Source: Bacteroidia bacterium (GTDB taxonomy: Bacteria > Bacteroidota > Bacteroidia > 2-12-FULL-35-15). From it: DNA of 64,000 bases. The notes below the pieces were generated by a model. The model searched no databases. It saw only the letters and a program-made list of their open reading frames with translations, and was not told where the DNA came from. Below, piece after piece: positions 44,306-53,068 of this stretch (the stretch's first letter is position 1; the number at the start of each line of letters is the position of its first letter). The translations under genes were made by a program, and so were the position numbers. The stretch is taken from NCBI GenBank assembly GCA_020051175.1, contig JAGVJJ010000089.1, positions 21,522-85,521 of the forward strand. The letters run 5' to 3'.

Positions 44306-45554
44306 TATTTTTCAGGATGTGGACTGGATAACAGTGCTGCTCTATTTTGTTCTGGTAATAATAGGGTGGATGAATATCTATGCAGCTGTGTATAATGAAC
44401 AACATTATATCATCACAGATATTTCCCAGAAATATGGCAAGCAGCTGATCTGGATAATTACCGCATTCCTGCTGGCATTTATCATACTCATAATTGATGA
44501 AAGCTTCTACACGGCATTTGCTTATGTTATTTATGTGATATTCCTGGTCGCGATCATTCTCGTGCCTTTTTTGGGAAGAGAGGTAAAGGGCAGCCGCTCC
44601 TGGTTCAGGTTTGGAGAATTTGGTATTCAGCCTGCCGAGTTTATGAAGTTTGCGGCAAACCTGGCCCTGGCTAAATTCCTCAGTAACCAGGAAACGAAAA
44701 TTGCCGATTATAAAAATACTTTCATAACCCTGCTTCTGATAGGTGTGCCTATGGTTATCATCAAAGGTTTGCAGGACGAAACCGGACTGGCAATTGTATT
44801 CGTGGCTTTTGTATTTACCTTGTACAGGGAAGGTTTATCCGTTAACTATTTGTTGCTTGGTTTTCTGGCAATCATACTGTTTATTCTTGCGTTATTAATC
44901 AATAACCTTTACCTGTTTATATTTATTGGTGTGTTGTGTGCCTTGGCGCTTTTGTTTGTGAGACGTAATCGTAAGAATCTTTTCATAATTGCGGCTATTG
45001 GTGTAATTGCGTGCAGTATGGTGAAAGGGACCAGTTACGTGTATGATAAAATGGAACCGCACCAGAAAGTACGTATTGATGTATTGCTGGGCCGTGGAGA
45101 AGTGGATTTAAAGAAAGAAGGGTATAATGTAAACCAGGCGAAGATCGCTATTGGTTCGGGGGGCTTTTTAGGCAAAGGATATTTGCAGGGAACACAGACC
45201 AAATACGATTTTGTACCCGAACAGGATACCGATTTTATTTTTTGTACAGTAGGGGAGGAGTGGGGTTTTATCGGCAGCTCTGTTGTTATAATTTTACAGT
45301 TAACTTTAATCCTGCGCCTTATATATATGGCAGAAAGGCAGCGTTCACCGTTCAGCCGCATTTATGGGTATGGCGTGGCTTCTATTTTATTTTTCCACCT
45401 GATGATCAATGTCGGAATGACAATAGGCTTAGCTCCGGTAATTGGTATTCCTTTGCCATTCCTGAGTTATGGCGGCTCATCACTGTGGTCCTTTACTATT
45501 CTACTGTTTATATTCTTAAAGCTGGATTCGCACAGGTTGCAGATTTTGAGGTAG
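44280..45554 (+). CDS. rodA: Peptidoglycan polymerase RodA
   Basis: 424 residues, SEDS family, with about ten membrane helices. RodA polymerises lipid II with PBP2. It shows GSRSWFRFGEFGIQPAEF, the KIAIGSGGFLGKGY loop and FVPEQDTDFIFCTVGEEWGF (in pieces), and the C-terminal IPLPFLSYGGSSL signature. The long periplasmic loop (PEQDTDF) contains the likely catalytic Asp. The start shown is a TTG inside mrdA; an in-frame GTG at 44319 would avoid the overlap and cannot be excluded. Convergent with the next gene, only 4 nt apart. Confidence 0.94.
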   Translation: MRKQKNATNIFQDVDWITVLLYFVLVIIGWMNIYAAVYNEQHYIITDISQKYGKQLIWIITAFLLAFIILIIDESFYTAFAYVIYVIFLVAIILVPFLGREVKGSRSWFRFGEFGIQPAEFMKFAANLALAKFLSNQETKIADYKNTFITLLLIGVPMVIIKGLQDETGLAIVFVAFVFTLYREGLSVNYLLLGFLAIILFILALLINNLYLFIFIGVLCALALLFVRRNRKNLFIIAAIGVIACSMVKGTSYVYDKMEPHQKVRIDVLLGRGEVDLKKEGYNVNQAKIAIGSGGFLGKGYLQGTQTKYDFVPEQDTDFIFCTVGEEWGFIGSSVVIILQLTLILRLIYMAERQRSPFSRIYGYGVASILFFHLMINVGMTIGLAPVIGIPLPFLSYGGSSLWSFTILLFIFLKLDSHRLQILR

Positions 45555-45558
45555 ACTT

Positions 45559-45990
45559 CTAGTACCCTTTCTGCCTTAACCTTTCAATCGCTTTTTCAGC
45601 AATCTTGCTTCCCCATGTTTGGCCTGCAGCCATTGATTCCTGCATGATTATAGGTAGGTTCTCTGTCATCTTTTTTCCAATAGGAGAATTGTAAAATGCA
45701 ATTAGCTGGTCAATATCTTCTTCTGTATAATGCTTATCGTAAATAGGGATTATTAAATCCATCAGATCTTCTGCTTTTATCTCCTTTTCGAAGTCATCCC
45801 AAAATGCATCGCCAACTGAACTATAGGATTGTTTAAAAGTATTGATCATTTGTTTTGCAACCTGAACACCAAGGTTTGCTGAACCTGTCAGCTCAAGCAT
45901 TTTTTTTATTTTGTCAGTTTTGGTTGAACTTTGTGCGAACATACTGATGGACAATGCGCAAAACAGGATAGATATAGTTAATCTTTTCAT
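45559..45990 (-). CDS. DUF2059 secreted protein
   Basis: 143 residues with signal peptide MKRLTISILFCALSISMFAQ and the DUF2059 C-terminal region (DIDQLIAFYNSPIGKKMTENLP). The family is a small helical periplasmic domain of unknown function. It ends next to rodA on the opposite strand, with no room for a separate terminator between them. Confidence 0.85.
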   Translation of the reverse strand: MKRLTISILFCALSISMFAQSSTKTDKIKKMLELTGSANLGVQVAKQMINTFKQSYSSVGDAFWDDFEKEIKAEDLMDLIIPIYDKHYTEEDIDQLIAFYNSPIGKKMTENLPIIMQESMAAGQTWGSKIAEKAIERLRQKGY

Positions 45991-46111
45991 AGTGTGGGTT
46001 ATTATAAATAAGCAGCTTTAAAAGAGTTGTCAGATGTTTCTCGTTGTTTTAATTGTGTATATGATGTTATAGTCAGTATCCCCTCTATTGCACTGAATAT
46101 AGGTGTTTAGT

Positions 46112-46717
46112 TCAATGAAAAAACATCAGCTTCAGTCCAAATCCGATAATAATAATACCTGAAAACTTATTCAACACTTTTAAAAACCCAGGCTTTACAT
46201 ATTTTTTCAGGTGAAATGCGGAAAAGCCTTTCAGGAAATCAGTGCAGAAAGAAACACTCAAACCGCTTATAAAGTGTGTTAATACAAAATCTTTGTTGTT
46301 GTGATATGTATTAAATGCAATCATCATGGTCCCAAACCAGAAGAAAAAAATGTTTGGGTTCAGGCTGTTGATCATAAACCCTCTTAAAAATACTTTATTT
46401 AAATCTTTCTGCGATAATTCATTCTGTTCTAGGGTACTGGGTTGCGAGAGCAGATTGCGAATACCAAAGTACACGAGTATTCCGCCCCCTATATAATAAA
46501 AAACATTCAAATACTGCGATTCTGCAATGGAACCAAGGGCAATGTAAAGCAGGATAAGTATTATCAGGAGGTCACTTAAAAATGCCCCGAATGCGAGATA
46601 AAAAACAGATTTAATGGAGCTGGTCAGCCCCAGGTTGATCAGCATAAAAAAGATAGGTCCGCAGAATGTGCTTAAAATCAAGCCCATCAGCATCCCTTGT
46701 AAAACCGCATCCAACAT
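46112..46717 (-). CDS. LysE/RhtB-family exporter
   Basis: 201 residues, six predicted membrane helices. The N-terminal QGMLMGLILSTFCGPIFFMLINLGLTSS (in pieces) contains the GP-motif loop characteristic of LysE-type amino-acid exporters, and NPNIFFFWFG resembles the second conserved loop. LysE-family proteins export amino acids or related compounds by proton exchange. It is alone on its transcript by spacing (157 nt to the next gene upstream). Substrate unknown; the neighbouring peptidase and PLP lyase might generate one. Confidence 0.85.
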   Translation of the reverse strand: MLDAVLQGMLMGLILSTFCGPIFFMLINLGLTSSIKSVFYLAFGAFLSDLLIILILLYIALGSIAESQYLNVFYYIGGGILVYFGIRNLLSQPSTLEQNELSQKDLNKVFLRGFMINSLNPNIFFFWFGTMMIAFNTYHNNKDFVLTHFISGLSVSFCTDFLKGFSAFHLKKYVKPGFLKVLNKFSGIIIIGFGLKLMFFH

Positions 46718-46812
46718 AGTAACTAACCCCTGAAATTTTGTACTACAAAAGAAAGAATTGTTGAAATTCCATTCTCCTATTTCATTTGACTTAAATATCC
46801 AGATAAACGGGT

Positions 46813-46845
46813 TTTCGTAAATTCGCTACCATTCGTTATCCGTAC
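46813..46845 (+). repeat. ATTCGT dispersed repeat, copy A
   Basis: TTTCGTAAATTCG followed by CTACCATTCGTTATCCGTAC. Same orientation as copies at 48.4 and 50.1 kb. Confidence 0.7.
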
Positions 46846-46874
46846 CCGTGTGTGTAGCTAAAGCGCAAGGAAAA

Positions 46875-48311
46875 CTACCGTACAGAATTTATCTTATCTA
46901 AAAAATCAAGAACAATTTCTTCCAGATCATCTGTTCCGCTCAAAGCTCCCATCATTCCGTACATTGCAGCAGTATTTTCCTTTTTAACCGGTGCATCGCC
47001 TCCTTTCTGAAGCTTCGCAATAGTTCCTGAAGGAAGTATTTTGCTTAATCCTTTCACTGCTTTTACCTGTAAGCCGGTAGCAAGAGATTCCAGGCTAAAC
47101 TTTTTGGCCGCATCTACAGCAGCCTTGAGGTCATTGATGAACTCATCGGCCGCTAACCTGTGAATGTAGTTGATGGTGAAGTGAAGGCTCGGAGGCAGCT
47201 GCTGACGCTCAAAATGCCAGCCGTTTTTATTTAACTCATCGGCAAGTTTAAATACATCCACTTTGGCGGATTTAAAAGCAAGGATGCTCATGTCCGGATG
47301 ACCAATCAATTCAAGCTCTGGTATTGACTCAATAGCAGCCTTGATTTTATTAGTTACGTCCATTGTTACTTTTGCCATTTCCATATAACCTTCCATACCT
47401 ATGGCTTTTAACGCGGCCCATGCACCAGCAATGCTGCCACCAGGGCGTGTACCGGTCATCGTTGGCGAACCGTAAACCCCACCGTTCCATTTGGTATACA
47501 ATGAAAACTGGAACTTGCGTATATCGGCATTCTTATAAAGAACAACAGAAGAGCCTTTTGAAGAGTAGCCGTATTTGTGAATGTCCGCAGAAATAGAGGT
47601 TACGCCATCAACAGAAAAATCAAAATCACAAATCTTATACCCCAATTTTTTCACGAATGGCAGCATAAATCCGCCAATACAGGCATCTACATGGCAAAAA
47701 ATATTTTTTTCTTTTGCAATGGCTGCAATTTCAGGAATAGGATCCGTCAGCCCGTGAGGATAAGATGGTGCCGATCCCACAATCATGATTGTGTCCTTAT
47801 TAATAGCAGCTTTCATTGCAGCCGGATTGGCCCTGTAATCGCTGCCCAGGTCAACAGGTATGTAGTCCACATTAAAATAATGGAATGCTTTCATAAATGC
47901 CGGGTGTGCCGACATAGGCAATACCACATTAGGTTTGGTGATGTGCGGCTTGTGCTTCTTTGCCCAATCCCGTGCGGTTTTAACGGCCATTAAAATGCTC
48001 TCAGTACCACCGGTTGTAATGTTGCCACGCACATTCTCATCGCCATTAAACAAATCAGCACACATACTTACCGTTTCAGCTTCCAATTCAGCCAGACTAG
48101 GTGTTGCGGTGGGATTCAACGCATTGTCAGAAAAATACATATTGTAAATTTCTTTGATGAGCTTTGCGCGCTCTTCACCAGGGTGGTATACTAAGCAAAA
48201 CGCACGGCCCTTTTTCCAATCAATGTCTTTTAATTTTTTTTGTTCTATGTAGTTTATTAACTCTTCTCTGCCGGCCGGTTTTAGCGGAAATTGTACTTTC
48301 GGTTTGTTCAT
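46875..48311 (-). CDS. Sphingosine-1-phosphate lyase-like PLP-dependent enzyme
   Basis: 478 residues, group II decarboxylase fold. The closest match I recognise is eukaryotic S1P lyase (SGPL1/Dpl1): NITTGGTESILMAVK, HVDACIGGFMLPFV, SISADIHKYGYSSKGSSVVLYKN with the PLP lysine Lys246, then GGVYGSPTMTGTRPGGS and PPSLHFTINYIH (some given in pieces). S1P lyase splits long-chain-base phosphates into phosphoethanolamine and a fatty aldehyde. It lacks the N-terminal membrane anchor of the animal enzyme. Many Bacteroidota make sphingolipids, so a catabolic role is plausible. It could instead be an amino-acid decarboxylase; databases often label such genes loosely as aminotransferases. Confidence 0.8.
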   Translation of the reverse strand: MNKPKVQFPLKPAGREELINYIEQKKLKDIDWKKGRAFCLVYHPGEERAKLIKEIYNMYFSDNALNPTATPSLAELEAETVSMCADLFNGDENVRGNITTGGTESILMAVKTARDWAKKHKPHITKPNVVLPMSAHPAFMKAFHYFNVDYIPVDLGSDYRANPAAMKAAINKDTIMIVGSAPSYPHGLTDPIPEIAAIAKEKNIFCHVDACIGGFMLPFVKKLGYKICDFDFSVDGVTSISADIHKYGYSSKGSSVVLYKNADIRKFQFSLYTKWNGGVYGSPTMTGTRPGGSIAGAWAALKAIGMEGYMEMAKVTMDVTNKIKAAIESIPELELIGHPDMSILAFKSAKVDVFKLADELNKNGWHFERQQLPPSLHFTINYIHRLAADEFINDLKAAVDAAKKFSLESLATGLQVKAVKGLSKILPSGTIAKLQKGGDAPVKKENTAAMYGMMGALSGTDDLEEIVLDFLDKINSVR

Positions 48312-48424
48312 ATCTTTATAAGTTCGCAGTTTATAGTTGCGGTCGATAGCTCAAATGCTTTTATTTAAAAGCTTACCGCACCTGGTTGTTTATTCGTATC
48401 AATTAGTGTTTCGTAGGTATCCTG

Positions 48425-48460
48425 TTTCGTAAATTCGTAAACATTCGTTTATCTGTAACC
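48425..48460 (+). repeat. ATTCGT dispersed repeat, copy B
   Basis: TTTCGTAAATTCGTAAACA then TTCGTTTATCTGTAACC. Its last base is part of the TAG stop of the M19-type gene on the other strand. It fills most of the 148-nt spacer 3' part. Confidence 0.7.
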
Positions 48461-49902
48461 TATTTAAAGTTTCGTTTCAAAAAATCCATTGCATTTTGTG
48501 TAAACAGTTTATGCACCATTTCTTCAGGGCTATAACCGAACCATAATTCCTGCCTGTATTGTGTGCGTGTCAGAAAATCAATCATGTCTTTTTTCAATTC
48601 CGGAAGCTTCGAAACATCTTCATACAAATCAAAGTGTGTGATAACTCCGTCAAAGTCGCTGCCAATAGTCAGAATATCCCACCCAGATTTTCTATTAATT
48701 GCTTGTACATAAAAGAAAATATTGTTGAAAATCAGTTGTAGGAAATGTTCCCTTTTTGTATGGATGTCAGGTATTTTTTCAATTGCTTTTAACCGGCTTA
48801 CTCCGCTATGACGGCCCTTATCCAGGATAACACCCGCTATACCACCCGATTCATGAATAGCAATAGCTTCCTCGCCCGAAATATTCAGGCTCCAGGCACA
48901 AAAGGCAGTGGATTTCTTTTTAGAAATTGAATCTTTTATATGTACGGAATGATCCATCTTTTCAAAGCCATTTACTGCTGAATGGCTTGAAATTAAAGGA
49001 ATCCGGTCTTCGGGGTTTTTCTTGTTGTGCAGTGTTACGTAATTGATATAATGCCTGCGGGAATTAACGCTCATGTGCCGGGTATCAATAAGGATTCTTT
49101 TGCCATTTTTAGTGGAAAGCAGCTCATCCAGCACAAATGAGCCAAGCTCGGTAAAGGCAATGTCAAGCCCTTTTTTTTGTGTGCACGCAATTGTAGTTGG
49201 TATGGGCAGTGTCATAGCATGTCCGCACAGCTGATTCCAGAAGTGGTGGGCAAATGTTACAAAAAAGGGTGGGTGCTCCCATTTTTTAACGGAATCAATA
49301 TTTGTTTTTAAAAGCGCCTTGAGCTCATTCAATGGCATATTCTCAGTGCCTGGTGTCCCACAACCAAAAGCATGGGCACCTTCTATTGTCACAATAACAT
49401 TTACAGCATTCGGATCATTTTGTAAAGAATGTTCCAAATCCTGGTAATTCTTAGCTATCCTGTAGCTGTAGTTACCACAGGGAGAAGCACCCTGGTTGGA
49501 ATGGAGAAAATGATATTGTTCGTTTAGCTCAATAAAATAATCATGGTTGCCAATGTACTTTTTCATCTGCTCCACAGATATTCCCGAGGCGGTTATGGCA
49601 AGCGTTTCAAGCGTTTTTTTTCCAATAATAAGTTCGGGGATTTTTTTGAAATTGATAAACCCTCTCTCAATTGGGTAAAAAGAATCAAATACCACCCTGG
49701 TCTTTCCAGTAATGCAATTATAGAAATTGGACTGGGAGAGTTTGGATACACCTTTGGACTGTTCCCATGCCCAGCGGCCTACACGTGAATTTACAATATC
49801 GTTTTTGGTACTGTCCCACATGTTTTTTTGAGGGCCGTTCGGGGTAGTATTTATTGCCCTCATTGTAGGGTGGCAATGTATATCAACGTAAAATTCCTGC
49901 AT
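48460..49902 (-). CDS. M19-type (membrane dipeptidase-like) metallohydrolase
   Basis: 480 residues in an amidohydrolase TIM-barrel. Metal ligands can be seen: YVDIHCHPTM (His9, His11), TIEGAHAF (bridging Glu), FVTFAHHFWNQ (His), LISSHSAVNG (His) and TIGSDFDG, the M19 signature. M19 enzymes cleave dipeptides, including D-amino-acid and leukotriene substrates. No signal peptide is present, so it is probably cytoplasmic. It is longer than the classic family (about 370-410), with extra segments near residues 30-130. Substrate unknown. Confidence 0.8.
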   Translation of the reverse strand: MQEFYVDIHCHPTMRAINTTPNGPQKNMWDSTKNDIVNSRVGRWAWEQSKGVSKLSQSNFYNCITGKTRVVFDSFYPIERGFINFKKIPELIIGKKTLETLAITASGISVEQMKKYIGNHDYFIELNEQYHFLHSNQGASPCGNYSYRIAKNYQDLEHSLQNDPNAVNVIVTIEGAHAFGCGTPGTENMPLNELKALLKTNIDSVKKWEHPPFFVTFAHHFWNQLCGHAMTLPIPTTIACTQKKGLDIAFTELGSFVLDELLSTKNGKRILIDTRHMSVNSRRHYINYVTLHNKKNPEDRIPLISSHSAVNGFEKMDHSVHIKDSISKKKSTAFCAWSLNISGEEAIAIHESGGIAGVILDKGRHSGVSRLKAIEKIPDIHTKREHFLQLIFNNIFFYVQAINRKSGWDILTIGSDFDGVITHFDLYEDVSKLPELKKDMIDFLTRTQYRQELWFGYSPEEMVHKLFTQNAMDFLKRNFK

Positions 49903-49953
49903 TTTTTAACTGAAAAATAATTTTTATTCGATTTTAAACGGGTTCCAAGCTAT

Positions 49954-49961
49954 CAAAGATA
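49954..49961 (-). promoter_or_regulatory. -7 element of the M19-type gene
   Basis: Minus-strand TATCTTTG, full match to TAnnTTTG, about 51 nt before the ATG. It lies in the 295-nt divergent spacer that also holds repeat copies C and D. Confidence 0.4.
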
Positions 49962-50104
49962 GTAAAATGTGAAGTTTTATGCACGTTTTCCCTGCTTTTT
50001 GTTGGAATAAAATAGCAATTGACAGCCGTGAAAAATAATTTTTATCCGTTTTTACCCTTTATCAGATTAGTATATTCGCATAATTAGTATTATAATAGAT
50101 ATAG

Positions 50105-50173
50105 TTTCGTAAATTCGTATCCATTCGTTTATCCGTAACCAGTAAATTCCTGCCTATTCGTTTATCCGTAACC
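50105..50173 (+). repeat. ATTCGT dispersed repeat, tandem copies C and D
   Basis: Copy C (50105-50140) has TTTCGTAAATTCGTATCC then ATTCGTTTATCCGTAACC; copy D (50141-50173) follows directly as AGTAAATTCCTGCC then TATTCGTTTATCCGTAACC. They sit just upstream of the tolC-like promoter. Confidence 0.75.
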
Positions 50174-50184
50174 GATTCTATTGC

Positions 50185-50192
50185 TAAATTTG
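50185..50192 (+). promoter_or_regulatory. -7 element of the tolC-like operon, near-leaderless
   Basis: TAAATTTG fits TAnnTTTG and ends 5 nt before the ATG, so the mRNA probably starts at the initiation codon. Confidence 0.45.
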
Positions 50193-50197
50193 CACCT

Positions 50198-51643
50198 ATG
50201 AAATTAGTTGGGTATAAAATAACGTTTATCATTTTCTTCTTTTATGCAGCAGCTGTTAATGGTCAGGATGACGTTAAAACAGCTCCTATGAGCCTGGAGG
50301 AGTGTATTGATTACGCTTTGAAAAATAATATCCAGGTAAAGCAGTCTGTGCTCAATACTGAATTGTCACATATAAACCTGGTTCAGAGTGAGGCCAACCT
50401 GTTGCCATCGCTGAATGCCAATGCCTCTCATAGTTACAATTATGGTCGTACCATAGACCGCTTCACCAACCAGTTTGCCACACAGCAGGTGCTTTCCCAA
50501 AACCTGTCCTTGAGTTCGGATGTTACACTTTTTAGCGGCTTTCAGAATTTAAATACCATCCAACAGAACAAATACAGCTATATGGCAGGCAAATACGATG
50601 TGGAGAAAATGCGGAATGATGTTGCACTCAACGTTGCGTCAGCATACCTTCAGGTATTGTATGCTTCCGAATCGGTTGAAATTACGAGGAACCAGATGGG
50701 TATAACACAGGCTCAGGTGAACCGGACTAAATTGTTGGTTGAGGCAGGCTCTGCTGCTAAGGGTGTTCTTCTGGACATGCAGGCCCAGCTGGCATCTGAA
50801 GAGCTTACATATACAAGCGCACAAAACCAGTTGGATATTGCATATCTGGGTTTGGCCCAGCTGCTTAATTTGCCTGGCACGGAAGGCTTCAGTATCGTTA
50901 AACCTGATCTGCAGATTGCCGGAGAAACTTTGCTGGCTGCAAGTGTTAGTCAGATATACAATTCAGCAGTTTCTAACTTGCCCGAGATGAAGAGCGCGGA
51001 ATACAAAGTGAAAAGCTCTGAAAAGGCCGTAGATGTGGCATGGGGAGGTTTAAGCCCACGTTTATCATTTAGTGCTGCCTATGGAACCGGGTATTCCGGG
51101 CTGAGCCAGCGTGTTGTTTCTCTTCCTGCTTACCAGGGGTATTCACCAAACGGAAGCTTTACTTCAGGGGGCGATACGGTATATTCACCGGTTTTTTCAA
51201 GTGCTGTGACAGAGAAAATTCCTTTTGCAGATCAGTATAAAGACAATGTGAATAAGTCTTTCGGTTTCTTCCTTACAGTTCCTGTTTTTAACCGGTTACA
51301 GACAAAAAACGCTATCGACAGGGCACACATTCAGAAATTGAATGCTGAGCTTACGGTTGAATCCACACGTTTGCAGATCCAGAAAAATGTTCAGCAAGCT
51401 TATGCAGATGCCAGTGCCGGGCTCAAGAAATATGCAGCATCGTTAAAAGCTGTTGAAGCTACAAAAGAATCATTTAAATATACCGAGCAAAAGTTTAATG
51501 TGGGTGCGGTAAATACCAATGATTACAATGAGTCGAAGAACAGGCTTGTGAAAGCTGAGAGTGACTTGTTACAGGCAAAATACGAATACATTTTTAAAAC
51601 TAAAGTGCTGGATTTTTATCAGGGAAAGCCTTTAAAGCTTTAA
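50198..51643 (+). CDS. TolC-family outer-membrane efflux protein
   Basis: 481 residues with signal peptide (ITFIIFFFYAAAVNGQ) and the two-fold TolC repeat of long helices and barrel strands: SLEECIDYALKNNIQVKQSVLN at the start and GAVNTNDYNESKNRLVKAESDLLQAKYEYIFK (in pieces) at the end. TolC proteins form the outer-membrane channel of tripartite exporters. The adaptor gene follows after 33 nt, so the pair is probably one operon with tsaB. Confidence 0.92.
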   Translation: MKLVGYKITFIIFFFYAAAVNGQDDVKTAPMSLEECIDYALKNNIQVKQSVLNTELSHINLVQSEANLLPSLNANASHSYNYGRTIDRFTNQFATQQVLSQNLSLSSDVTLFSGFQNLNTIQQNKYSYMAGKYDVEKMRNDVALNVASAYLQVLYASESVEITRNQMGITQAQVNRTKLLVEAGSAAKGVLLDMQAQLASEELTYTSAQNQLDIAYLGLAQLLNLPGTEGFSIVKPDLQIAGETLLAASVSQIYNSAVSNLPEMKSAEYKVKSSEKAVDVAWGGLSPRLSFSAAYGTGYSGLSQRVVSLPAYQGYSPNGSFTSGGDTVYSPVFSSAVTEKIPFADQYKDNVNKSFGFFLTVPVFNRLQTKNAIDRAHIQKLNAELTVESTRLQIQKNVQQAYADASAGLKKYAASLKAVEATKESFKYTEQKFNVGAVNTNDYNESKNRLVKAESDLLQAKYEYIFKTKVLDFYQGKPLKL

Positions 51644-51676
51644 TATGCTCTGTCTTTATTAAATAATGGAAATTAA

Positions 51677-53044
51677 ATGAAAAAACTAATTTGGATACTC
51701 GTTATTGGAATAGCGCTTCTGGCTGCGGTATTTGCAATAAAAAAGTTTTCGGGTAAAAAGGCTGTTGTTATTACTACAGAACCTGCTCAGAAAAAGGATA
51801 TAACCGAAACTGTATCTGCCAATGGAAAAATTCAGCCGGAAGTAGAGGTGAAAATTAGCTCTGATGTTTCTGGTGAAATTGTTGAGTTGTTTGTAAAGGA
51901 AGGGGACCAGGTTAAAAAAGGGGACATCCTATGCAAAATAAACCCTCTTATCTACGAATCGAACCTTACACGCATGGCTGCCACTTTAAACGGTGCCAAA
52001 GCAAGTTTGTCCAATTCCAAAGCCCGACTGGAACAGGTAAAAGCTTCTTTTGCCAATATTGAAGCATCGTATCAGCGAAATAAAAAATTGTTTGAACAAG
52101 GCGCTATATCCCAGGCAGATTTCGATGCTGCCAAAGCGGCCTATGAGGGTGCTCTTGCGGATATAAAAGGTGCCGAAGAAAATGTGAATGCTTCCGATTA
52201 TAATGTGAAAAGTACGGAAGCCTCATTAAAAGAAGCCAGCGATAATCTTGCCAAAACAACTATCTTTTCACCAGTCAACGGTACTGTTTCCAAACTAAAC
52301 AGGGAAAAAGGCGAACGTGTGGTGGGAACAGCTCAAATGGAAGGTACGGAGATTATGCGTCTTGCAAACCTCAATGAAATGGAGGTAAGCGTGGATGTGA
52401 ACGAGAACGATATTGTTCGAGTGCATTACAACGATACTGCCTTGATTGAGGTGGATGCATACAGCGAAAGGCGCTTTAAGGGTATTGTTACTGAAATCGC
52501 AAATTCGGCCAACACCACAGGTGTTACTGCCGAGCAGGTGACAAACTTTACGGTTAAAATCCGAATCCTTCAGGAATCCTACCAGGACTTGGCAACCGTC
52601 AATTCCGGCCGGCCGCCATTCCGCCCGGGAATGAGTGCTACGGTGGATATCCAGACGCAAAAGGCGCAGAACATTATTGCTGTTCCTATTCAGTCCGTGA
52701 CTACACGTGCGGATAGTACTGAGTTCAAACAAAAGGAAAAATTAATGTCCGGTGGTAAGGAGGAAGAAGTTGTTGTGAAAAAGGACAACGATAAGCTGGA
52801 GAAAGAAATGAAAGAAAGTATAAAAGTGGAAGAGTGTGTTTTTGTTTATATAGATGGCAAAGCGAAAAAAATAAAAGTAAAAACGGGTATCCAGGACAAT
52901 AATTACATTGAAATTAAAGAGGGGGTAAAAGAGGGGGATGAGATTATTTCCGGACCGTACAATGCAATATCAAAGCTGCTCAAGGACGATATGGAAGTGA
53001 AGAAAGTGGATAAAGAGGAGTTATTTAGCGGCACAAAAAATTAA
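51677..53044 (+). CDS. Periplasmic adaptor (MacA/HlyD-type membrane fusion protein)
   Basis: 455 residues with an N-terminal membrane anchor (LIWILVIGIALLAAVFAI), a lipoyl half-domain (VSGEIVELFVKEGDQVKKGDILCKI, in pieces), a long helical hairpin (about 90-190, rich in Ala, Lys and Glu), the second lipoyl half (IFSPVNGTVSKLNREKGERV) and beta domains. The anchor plus domain layout resembles MacA, which links a MacB ABC permease to TolC. A charged segment near 350-385 (GGKEEEVVVKKDNDKLEKEMKE, in pieces) is an insertion. No permease gene follows. Confidence 0.9.
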   Translation: MKKLIWILVIGIALLAAVFAIKKFSGKKAVVITTEPAQKKDITETVSANGKIQPEVEVKISSDVSGEIVELFVKEGDQVKKGDILCKINPLIYESNLTRMAATLNGAKASLSNSKARLEQVKASFANIEASYQRNKKLFEQGAISQADFDAAKAAYEGALADIKGAEENVNASDYNVKSTEASLKEASDNLAKTTIFSPVNGTVSKLNREKGERVVGTAQMEGTEIMRLANLNEMEVSVDVNENDIVRVHYNDTALIEVDAYSERRFKGIVTEIANSANTTGVTAEQVTNFTVKIRILQESYQDLATVNSGRPPFRPGMSATVDIQTQKAQNIIAVPIQSVTTRADSTEFKQKEKLMSGGKEEEVVVKKDNDKLEKEMKESIKVEECVFVYIDGKAKKIKVKTGIQDNNYIEIKEGVKEGDEIISGPYNAISKLLKDDMEVKKVDKEELFSGTKN

Positions 53045-53068
53045 TTAAGTTTCATTGCAGCCTGTACG

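Noticed and set aside
46813..50173. ATTCGT repeats as CRISPR or tRNA-like elements
   Set aside because: Copies are kilobases apart in separate spacers and show no tRNA fold or spacer structure.
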